A stretch of 5,021 nt of DNA, taken from contig JALSQC010000041.1 in the NCBI GenBank assembly GCA_026985625.1, positions 1 through 5,021 of the forward strand. Direction: 5' to 3'. Position 1 is the stretch's first letter. Each line of letters begins with the position of its first letter. Shown here piece after piece: positions 1 to 5,021 of this stretch. The DNA is from Bacteroidales bacterium. Lineage in GTDB: Bacteria; Bacteroidota; Bacteroidia; Bacteroidales; JAFGXI01. Made by a program: the position numbers and the translations under genes. Below the pieces are notes generated by a model. That model did no database searches. It was not told where the DNA came from and saw only the letters and a program-made list of their open reading frames with translations.

Positions 1-1162
1 CAGTATTTTCTTTATCTTTACCATAAGTTACCATAGACGAAATAATTTTTTTTGTTTCGTTATTTATTTCGTATGTAAACTGATGTTGCATTACAATCAT
101 ATCTATATCGCCGTCGTCTAATGCCCATTTATCCATTAATATTTTTTGTAATATTTGAGCCGGTGTTGCCGATTTTAAACCTATTTTTTTATTATCGAAA
201 ATACCTAACCATCGTAATTTATACATTTCTTGACTATCTTGGTTAAAATTTAAATAATCGGCTAATTTTTCTTCGACCGGACGTGTAGGGTTATATGGCA
301 AAAAGCTATTTACGAATTGTCGGTAAGTCATGTTTTCCGAATCTTCTATAACGTATGAGTCATCGGTTAAACCTAATTGCACAAAAAGATTCCATGCTCG
401 CGAGTATCCGGGACGACGTAGTGTTCCTCGAAACATAGATTGAATATCGTTTAATCCGTATATTTTTCGATATTTTAACGAATCGCGGTTTGCATAAGCC
501 TCAAATTCGCCTACGTCTAAAACATTTATCCTGTCAACACGCGAGAATAATTTATTATACGGAATGTATTTGTATCTACCGTTATTTAAAAATTGCGACG
601 TTCCTTGTCCTGCCAAAACTACATTACGAGGATTCCATGTAAATTTATAATTCCATGGATTATTATCGTATTTTGGAGCAACTAATCCTCCTGTATTCGA
701 CTCGAACTCAATTATTTTACCTCCGGCTTCTTTTATTCTGTTAATTACTTGCATTGCCGACATATGGTCTATTCCCGGGTCAACACCTATCTCGTTAAGT
801 AAAATAATTCCGTTTTCTTTTGCTTTTACATCAAGTTCTTTTACCTCTTTAGATACATACGATGCTGTTACCATATTTTTTTTTAACTTAACACAATCGT
901 TTGCTACCAAATGATGGAATCTTGCAGGTAACATTGATATTACAATATCTGCTTTAGATATTTCGTCGTTACGTTGTTTGGCATTATTTACATCAAACAT
1001 AAAAACCTCGGAGTTTTTATGATTTTTTACTCGCGATTTTGCCATATCTATAACATAATCACCAACTCTTACAAGCCATTTATTTTCTTCTGAATTATCA
1101 AGTAAATATTTTATTAAACTTGATGTTGATAAGCCTGCTCCTAAAACTAAAATCTTTTTCAT
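1..1162 (-). CDS. Saccharopine reductase-like dehydrogenase (partial, C-terminus missing)
   Basis: The minus-strand frame starts with ATG at 1162 and stays open for 387 codons to the window edge, so the stop lies outside. The product resembles the saccharopine dehydrogenase (glutamate-forming, Lys9-type) family, which interconverts saccharopine with glutamate and aminoadipate semialdehyde using NAD(P). A Rossmann nucleotide-binding motif sits at the extreme N-terminus (VLGAGLSTSSL, residues 6-16). Family-typical motifs follow: NEIGVDPGIDHMSA (123-136), ESNTGGLVAPKYDNNPW (154-170), FTWNPRNVVLAGQG (174-187) and FRGTLRRPGYSRAW (244-257). Yeast Lys9 is about 446 residues, so roughly 55-60 residues are probably missing. 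No Shine-Dalgarno sequence precedes the start, and ATG at 1162 puts the Rossmann motif in its usual place. No frameshift is seen. Carboxynorspermidine dehydrogenase is a related alternative, but the GVDPGIDHM and FRGTLRRPGY motifs favour saccharopine reductase. Whether it acts in lysine synthesis or breakdown cannot be told here. Confidence 0.9.
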   Translation of the reverse strand, partial: MKKILVLGAGLSTSSLIKYLLDNSEENKWLVRVGDYVIDMAKSRVKNHKNSEVFMFDVNNAKQRNDEISKADIVISMLPARFHHLVANDCVKLKKNMVTASYVSKEVKELDVKAKENGIILLNEIGVDPGIDHMSAMQVINRIKEAGGKIIEFESNTGGLVAPKYDNNPWNYKFTWNPRNVVLAGQGTSQFLNNGRYKYIPYNKLFSRVDRINVLDVGEFEAYANRDSLKYRKIYGLNDIQSMFRGTLRRPGYSRAWNLFVQLGLTDDSYVIEDSENMTYRQFVNSFLPYNPTRPVEEKLADYLNFNQDSQEMYKLRWLGIFDNKKIGLKSATPAQILQKILMDKWALDDGDIDMIVMQHQFTYEINNETKKIISSMVTYGKDKENT

Positions 1163-1223
1163 ATATTTAAATTTTGTATTTCATTAATAGTTTAGTAATA
1201 TATTTAAGTTATTTTTTACCTTT

Positions 1224-1253
1224 CAAAAGTAATATTTGAAAATAAAAAAACAA
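1224..1253 (-). promoter_or_regulatory. Candidate Bacteroidetes-type promoter for the saccharopine reductase gene
   Basis: Read on the minus strand, TTG (1253-1251) is followed after 19 bp by TACTTTTG (1231-1224). This matches the known Bacteroidetes pattern of a -33 TTG/TTTG box and a -7 TAnnTTTG box. Transcription would start near 1217, giving a leader of about 55 nt before the ATG at 1162. The match is by eye in A/T-rich sequence, where chance hits to TTG are easy. The spacing and the complete -7 box make it the best candidate in the gap. Confidence 0.55.
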
Positions 1254-1258
1254 TTACT

Positions 1259-1286
1259 CTTTTTAAAAAGTTTATATTTTTAAAAA
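1259..1286. repeat. Two TTTTTAAAAA palindromes in the divergent promoter region
   Basis: The perfect palindrome CTTTTTAAAAAG lies at 1259-1270, and a second TTTTTAAAAA decamer lies at 1277-1286, 17 bp further on. Both fall between the two divergent candidate promoters, just upstream of the minus-strand -33 box. They could be A-tract or UP-like elements, a protein-binding site, or simply chance in very A/T-rich DNA. Confidence 0.35.
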
Positions 1287-1318
1287 CATCTTTATTAAAA
1301 AAAACCTAATATAAAAAA

Positions 1319-1326
1319 TAGATTTG
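1319..1326 (+). promoter_or_regulatory. Candidate -7 promoter box for the VWA protein/protease operon
   Basis: TAGATTTG matches the Bacteroidetes -7 consensus TAnnTTTG. Transcription would start near 1332, leaving a leader of about 44 nt before the ATG at 1376. The -33 region has no TTG; the nearest sequence is TTA at 1295-1297 with 21 bp spacing. The promoter may therefore be weak or need an activator, or the call may be wrong. Confidence 0.4.
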
Positions 1327-1375
1327 TTTACTATTTTCTACAAAATAAAAATGTATTTTTACAAAAATTTTTTAT

Positions 1376-3463
1376 ATGATTTTTTCGTTAATTATAGAGC
1401 ACCCTTTTTATTTATTTTTTTGTTTAATTACAGCTGCTGCTTTTGCTTTTTTTTTATACAAAAAAGATTCTAAATTTAAAGATGTTTCTAAATGGAAAAT
1501 ATACACAATGGCTGTATTGCGATTTTTTGCCATTTTTTTAATCGCATTTTTATTACTTAATCCTTTAATTAAATTTACCGATAATATTACCGAAAAACCT
1601 ATTATAATTTTTGCACAAGATAATTCAAAATCTATAATTTTAAATAAAGACTCTGCTTTTTATAAAAAACAATATTTACAAAAAATCGATAGTTTAAAAA
1701 TGTTACTATCCGATAAATACAATTTTATTTTGTATTCGTTTGGTGATAAATCGCACAAAACCGACTCGTTAAATTTTAACGATAACAAAACCGATATATC
1801 AAGTTTAATAAATAAAATTAAAGATTTTTATTACGACAGAAATGTTGGGGCTTTAATTATAGCAAGTGATGGATTGTATAATTTGGGTCAAAATCCCGCA
1901 TATTTAAAAAATCTTGATTTCCCTGTTTTTACGGTTTTACTTGGCGATACAAATCAATATCCCGATATTGCAATAAAAAATGTTTTTTATAACAAATTAG
2001 CATTTATAAATAATAATTTCCCTATAAAAATTAATTTTTTAGCAAAAAAATTAAAAGGCAAAAAAATTGATATAAATATTTTTAACAATAAAAATAAAAT
2101 ATTATCAAAAACAATAAAAATTACAAGTAATAATAAATTTGGTAGCGAAGAGTTTTTAATAAAATCAACAAAAAAAGGTTTACAACATTACAAAATCGAG
2201 ATAAAACCTATTGACAACGAGCAAAACACAAAAAATAATTATGCCGATGCTGTTGTTGATATAATAAACAGTAAACAAAAAATTTTAATATTAGAAAATT
2301 CTCCTCATCCCGATATATCTGCAATACGCAAAGCTTTAGAAACTAATATAAATCTAAAAGTAGATTTAAAAACCCAAATTGATAATAATTTTGATGTATC
2401 AAAATATAATTTAATAATAATGCACCAACTGCCGTCAAAAAGTAATTTAGCGGTTAGAGCTGTAAAAACTGCACTTATTAGGCAAATACCAATATTATTT
2501 ATACAAGGAAAACAAAGCTATTTGCAAAAAATTATAGATTTAAACATAGGATACTCATTAAACTTAAAAAACACAAAATCGTTTGATAATGCAAGTCCTA
2601 AAATAAATACCGATTTCGATGTTTTTTCAATTAATTTTTTAGATAACAATTTTTTAAACTCATTGCCTCCGCTACAAGTTCCTTTTGGCGATTTTTTAAA
2701 CATTAATAAATCTAACATATTAATATATCAAAAAATAGGTAATATTTTAACAAGTCGTCCTTTAATATTTTTTACTAAAAAAAATAACACAAAATATTGT
2801 TTTATTAACGGAACAGGAATATGGCGTTGGCGAATAAATAATTATCTACAAAAACACAATTTTAACGAATTTGATAATTTTATTAATAAAATTGTAAAAT
2901 ATTTAGCAATAAAAACTAAAAAAAATCAATTCGATATTGATATTAATAATTTTTATTACGACAATTCTCAAATAATAATATCGGCACAAGTTTATAACTC
3001 GTCATACGAATTAGATAATAAAAACGACATATTGCTAAAAATTTATAATAACAAAAATAAAGTTTATAAATATAAATTTAACAAAGTCCAAAATTTTTAT
3101 AAATTAAACATAGGCACATTGCCTAAAGGCGATTACAATTACGAAGCAAATATTACAATAAATGGTAAAACATATACAAAACAAGGCAAATTTGTAGTAT
3201 TTTCGACAAATATCGAATCGTTAAATACTCGTGCAGATTATAAAACAATGTTTAAAATTGCTTATAACAATAAAGGAAAATTATTTTTTGCAAAAAATTT
3301 ATTAAAATTACAAAACGAAATAAATACTAACGACAATATAAAACCCGTAATTAAACAAAAAAATAAATTAAAAGATTTACTAAACATTAAACTTTTGTTT
3401 TTTATTATTATAATATTAATTTCGGCAGAATGGTTTTACCGTAAATACTTAGGAGCATACTAA
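1376..3463 (+). CDS. Bacteroidetes VWA-domain membrane protein with a GATase-like domain
   Basis: The 695-residue product has two N-terminal membrane helices (about 9-28 and 45-65) and one near the C-terminus (about 671-686). The loop between the first two is lysine-rich, so by the positive-inside rule the large central part should face the periplasm. A von Willebrand A-like domain follows at about 74-190. It has an intact MIDAS motif, DxSxS (D82, S84, S86), and the IIASDGLYNLGQNP segment (161-174) with D165. Residues about 300-400 (KILILENSPHPD onwards) resemble the class I glutamine amidotransferase-like fold seen in such proteins. Conserved-looking GTGIWRWR (479-486) and the C-terminal AEWFYRKYLGAY (684-695) fit a VWA family widespread in Bacteroidetes whose function is, to my knowledge, unknown. 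The protein has only two cysteines (C16, C475), so no amidotransferase nucleophile is present in the central domain. By hand count about one residue in eight is asparagine. No Shine-Dalgarno sequence is seen. It forms an operon with the downstream protease. Confidence 0.85.
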   Translation: MIFSLIIEHPFYLFFCLITAAAFAFFLYKKDSKFKDVSKWKIYTMAVLRFFAIFLIAFLLLNPLIKFTDNITEKPIIIFAQDNSKSIILNKDSAFYKKQYLQKIDSLKMLLSDKYNFILYSFGDKSHKTDSLNFNDNKTDISSLINKIKDFYYDRNVGALIIASDGLYNLGQNPAYLKNLDFPVFTVLLGDTNQYPDIAIKNVFYNKLAFINNNFPIKINFLAKKLKGKKIDINIFNNKNKILSKTIKITSNNKFGSEEFLIKSTKKGLQHYKIEIKPIDNEQNTKNNYADAVVDIINSKQKILILENSPHPDISAIRKALETNINLKVDLKTQIDNNFDVSKYNLIIMHQLPSKSNLAVRAVKTALIRQIPILFIQGKQSYLQKIIDLNIGYSLNLKNTKSFDNASPKINTDFDVFSINFLDNNFLNSLPPLQVPFGDFLNINKSNILIYQKIGNILTSRPLIFFTKKNNTKYCFINGTGIWRWRINNYLQKHNFNEFDNFINKIVKYLAIKTKKNQFDIDINNFYYDNSQIIISAQVYNSSYELDNKNDILLKIYNNKNKVYKYKFNKVQNFYKLNIGTLPKGDYNYEANITINGKTYTKQGKFVVFSTNIESLNTRADYKTMFKIAYNNKGKLFFAKNLLKLQNEINTNDNIKPVIKQKNKLKDLLNIKLLFFIIIILISAEWFYRKYLGAY
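3451..3455 (+). promoter_or_regulatory. Shine-Dalgarno-like AGGAG before the protease gene
   Basis: AGGAG lies inside the last codons of the VWA gene, 9 nt before the ATG at 3465. No other start in the window has such a site. It overlaps codons for the Leu-Gly-Ala of the conserved-looking C-terminal tail, so it may be a by-product of coding constraint. Bacteroidetes ribosomes generally rely little on Shine-Dalgarno pairing. With a 1-nt gap between genes, translational coupling is the likelier way the protease is started. Confidence 0.45.
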
Positions 3464-3464
3464 A

Positions 3465-4694
3465 ATGGAAAACATAATTTTTTATTTTATTCTCGGTTTT
3501 GTTATATTCGATTATATTTTAGAACAATTTCTTAACTATCTTAACTCAACAAAACGTAGCGAAAAAATTCCCGAACAAATAAAAGGCATTTATAACGAAA
3601 AAAAATATTCAAGACAACAAAACTACGAAAAAGAAAAATCTCGATTTTCATTTATAACATCAACATTCTCGTTTATAATTATTATTTTAATGTTAACATA
3701 TAAAGGATTTTATATTATTGATTTTTGGGCATCACAAATTACAAGCAACCAAATATTACGAGCTTTAATATTTTTTGGAACAATAATGTTTGCTTTCGAC
3801 ATAATAAATTTACCTTTTGCCGTTTATTCTATTTTTGTAATCGAAGAAAAATACGGATTTAACAAAACAACCATAAAAACATTTATTCTCGACAAAATAA
3901 AATCTTGGCTTATAACAGCAATAATAGGAGGAGGAATATTATCATTTATAATATGGGTTTATCTACAAACACAACAAATGTTTTGGATTTATGTTTGGAT
4001 AGCAATATCAATATTTACAATTTTTATTACAATGTTTTATTCAAGCATAATAGTTCCGCTATTTAACAAGCAAACACAATTAGAAGACGGCGAGTTAAAA
4101 ACAGCAATAACCGATTTTAGCAATAAAGTAGGTTTTAAACTCAAAAATATTTACAAAATAGACGGATCAAAACGCTCGACAAAAGCAAACGCTTATTTTA
4201 GCGGATTAGGAACAAAAAAACGAATAGTATTATACGATACACTTATAAACGACTTACAAGTTAACGAACTTGTAGCGGTTTTGGCACATGAAATAGGACA
4301 TTATAAGAAAAAACACGTTTTAAAAAACATTTTATTATCTATACTACAAACAGGAATAATATTGTATATTTTATCGCTGTTTATAGCAAACCCTTTACTT
4401 TCAAAAGCATTAGGCTCACACACATACAGTATCGAGATAAATTTAATAGCTTTTAGCTTACTTTATAGTCCAATATCGTTAATTACAGGTATTTTTATGA
4501 ATATTTACTCCCGTAAAAACGAATTTCAAGCCGATAATTTTGCCAAAGAAAATTTCGACGGCGAGGCTCTTGCCTCAGCACTAAAAAAACTATCGGTTAA
4601 TAATTTAAGCAACCTTACTCCTCATAAATTATATGTATTTTTTTATTATTCGCATCCTACTTTATTAAAAAGGTTGCAAGCTTTAAAAAAATAA
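3465..4694 (+). CDS. Ste24/CAAX prenyl protease-like M48 zinc metalloprotease
   Basis: The 409-residue product is a full-length integral membrane protease of peptidase family M48A (Ste24 type). The zinc-binding helix is AVLAHEIGHYKKKH (271-284), with ligands H275 and H279 and catalytic E276. The third ligand is E353 in NEFQADNFA, with D357 as the usual partner. Other Ste24 signatures are GIYNEKKYSRQQNYEKEKSRF (41-61), IEEKYGFN (126-133), PLFNK (198-202), the substrate-groove-like STKANAYFSGLG (238-249) and the terminal SHPTLLKRLQAL (396-407). About seven hydrophobic segments are visible (roughly 2-24, 62-80, 97-122, 146-168, 174-200, 287-309 and 322-345). Eukaryotic Ste24 cleaves prenylated CAAX proteins. 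Bacterial members lack that substrate and are usually linked to membrane-protein quality control, which is inference here. The start lies one base after the upstream stop and gives the usual N-terminus. No internal promoter was seen in the end of the VWA gene, so co-transcription is expected. Confidence 0.93.
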   Translation: MENIIFYFILGFVIFDYILEQFLNYLNSTKRSEKIPEQIKGIYNEKKYSRQQNYEKEKSRFSFITSTFSFIIIILMLTYKGFYIIDFWASQITSNQILRALIFFGTIMFAFDIINLPFAVYSIFVIEEKYGFNKTTIKTFILDKIKSWLITAIIGGGILSFIIWVYLQTQQMFWIYVWIAISIFTIFITMFYSSIIVPLFNKQTQLEDGELKTAITDFSNKVGFKLKNIYKIDGSKRSTKANAYFSGLGTKKRIVLYDTLINDLQVNELVAVLAHEIGHYKKKHVLKNILLSILQTGIILYILSLFIANPLLSKALGSHTYSIEINLIAFSLLYSPISLITGIFMNIYSRKNEFQADNFAKENFDGEALASALKKLSVNNLSNLTPHKLYVFFYYSHPTLLKRLQALKK

Positions 4695-4703
4695 TTAAAT
4701 TTG
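4674..4703 (+). promoter_or_regulatory. Candidate tRNA-Pro promoter overlapping the protease 3' end
   Basis: TTG (4674-4676) is followed after 19 bp by TAAATTTG (4696-4703), a full match to the Bacteroidetes TTG-N19-TAnnTTTG pattern. Transcription would begin near 4709, about 8 nt before the mature tRNA. The -33 box lies within the last codons of the protease gene (Arg-Leu-Gln), and the -7 box begins just after its TAA stop. The tRNA may thus be made independently of read-through from the operon. Confidence 0.6.
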
Positions 4704-4716
4704 CAGAAAAATAAAT

Positions 4717-4790
4717 CGGGGTGTAGCGCAGCCAGGTAGCGTGCGTCGTTCGGGACGACGAGGTCGAAGGTTCGAATCCTTTCACCCCGA
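4717..4790 (+). tRNA. tRNA-Pro (anticodon CGG)
   Basis: The 74-nt sequence folds into a complete cloverleaf. The acceptor stem CGGGGTG (4717-4723) pairs with CACCCCG (4783-4789), and A73 is at 4790. The D arm has stem GCGC/GCGT with a G-U pair at 10:25. The anticodon arm is CGTCG-TTCGGGA-CGACG with anticodon CGG at 4751-4753. A 5-nt variable loop (AGGTC) and a T arm with loop TTCGAAT follow. The C1-G72 pair with A73 and G35-G36 are the known proline identity elements of bacterial tRNA-Pro, and the arms closely resemble E. coli proK. The following bases are CAA, so CCA is not encoded and must be added by the CCA-adding enzyme, as is common in Bacteroidetes. It reads CCG codons. No clear terminator hairpin with a T-run follows. 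Confidence 0.97.
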
Positions 4791-4853
4791 CAAAATTATT
4801 ACAAAATAAACTTAGCCAAACAATTATATCTAAAATACAAAAAGCCAAAATAT

Positions 4854-4878
4854 ATGTTAATTATAGCATAATTATCAT
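4854..4878. repeat. Imperfect palindrome upstream of the DUF4199-like gene
   Basis: Eleven-base arms, ATGTTAATTAT and ATAATTATCAT, flank the 3-nt centre AGC, with a single mismatch (4857 against 4875). The inner seven pairs are perfect. It covers the position where the -33 box of the downstream promoter would be expected. It could be an operator or activator site. A weak all-A/T hairpin ending the tRNA transcript is the alternative, helped by the T-rich stretch that follows. Confidence 0.4.
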
Positions 4879-4886
4879 TATTTTAT

Positions 4887-4894
4887 TATTTTTG
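4887..4894 (+). promoter_or_regulatory. Candidate -7 promoter box for the DUF4199-like gene
   Basis: TATTTTTG matches TAnnTTTG and lies 15 bp before the GTG at 4910. Transcription would start near 4900, leaving a leader of only about 10 nt. No TTG stands at the expected -33 distance, where the palindrome at 4854-4878 sits instead. The T-rich setting raises the chance of a coincidental match. Confidence 0.4.
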
Positions 4895-4909
4895 CACTAA
4901 AAAATTTAA

Positions 4910-5021
4910 GTGATAAAAAACAATAACATTTTTTGGAAAAACATTATACAAAACAGTCTGCTTACAGGACTTGCTCTAATTATTTTCTCTATATTAACTT
5001 ATTTTTTAGGCATAAACCCAA
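4910..5021 (+). CDS. DUF4199-like membrane protein, N-terminal fragment
   Basis: Only the first 37 codons are in the window. The peptide begins MIKNNNIFWKNIIQNSL and continues into a hydrophobic helix (about 17-34, ending in TYFLGIN). A short polar start with FWK, followed by a membrane helix, resembles DUF4199 proteins, small membrane proteins of unknown function common in Bacteroidetes. GTG at 4910 is taken as the start because a TAA stop lies directly before it in frame (4907-4909) and no in-frame ATG or TTG follows in the window. No Shine-Dalgarno sequence is visible. The family call rests on a short hydrophobic stretch and is tentative; that the frame is coding is more secure than the name. 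Confidence 0.6.
   Translation, partial: MIKNNNIFWKNIIQNSLLTGLALIIFSILTYFLGINP

Noticed and set aside
1351..1473. 40-codon plus-strand frame starting at ATG 1351 and overlapping the start of the VWA gene
   Set aside because: It is out of frame with the VWA gene, rich in Phe and Cys from T-runs, has no ribosome-binding signal and no recognisable domain. A regulatory upstream frame cannot be excluded, but nothing supports it.
2518..2718. 66-codon minus-strand open frame
   Set aside because: It lies wholly inside the well-supported VWA gene on the other strand, resembles no family I know, and is expected by chance in A/T-rich sequence.
4717..4790. tRNA as a possible integration site for a mobile element
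   Set aside because: No integrase, no duplicated tRNA 3' end and no foreign-looking genes follow within the window.
4657..4848. 63-codon minus-strand open frame containing a GVKGFEPSTSSSRTTHATW-type segment
   Set aside because: That segment is simply the reverse translation of the tRNA-Pro gene, a well-known source of false protein calls.
4814..4849. Direct repeat AGCCAAA at 4814-4820 and 4843-4849
   Set aside because: Two 7-bp copies 29 bp apart are too short and too few to mean a repeat array or operator pair without conservation data.

Overview
The window is AT-rich DNA with short intergenic gaps. It looks like a Bacteroidetes (Bacteroidota) chromosome, possibly of the Flavobacteriales or Bacteroidales. 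Three things suggest this. The protein families are typical of the phylum: a saccharopine reductase-like enzyme, a VWA membrane protein ending in EWFxRKYxGxY, a Ste24-type M48 protease and a DUF4199-like N-terminus. The upstream regions carry the phylum's promoter pattern, TTG about 19 bp before TAnnTTTG. Most starts lack a Shine-Dalgarno sequence, and the tRNA does not encode its CCA end. No mobile element, CRISPR array or phage gene is visible, so this looks like ordinary chromosomal backbone.

Layout: a saccharopine reductase-like gene occupies 1-1162 on the minus strand and runs off the left edge. A 213-bp divergent intergenic region (1163-1375) holds candidate promoters for both directions and two A/T palindromes. 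A plus-strand pair follows. The first gene (1376-3463) encodes a 695-residue membrane protein with a VWA domain and a GATase-like domain. One base after its stop, the second (3465-4694) encodes a 409-residue Ste24/CAAX-type zinc metalloprotease. A tRNA-Pro(CGG) gene (4717-4790) comes next, with its own promoter reaching back into the end of the protease gene. After a 119-bp spacer containing an imperfect palindrome, a GTG-started gene resembling DUF4199 membrane proteins begins at 4910 and is cut by the right edge.

How the parts fit: the VWA protein and the protease are almost certainly co-transcribed and both sit in the membrane, so a shared role in envelope maintenance is possible but unproven. 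The saccharopine reductase is divergent and probably belongs to separate lysine-related metabolism. I found no strong evidence of an undescribed system. The best candidates for follow-up are the VWA/GATase-like plus Ste24 pair, the tRNA promoter inside the protease gene, and the palindrome upstream of the DUF4199-like gene.
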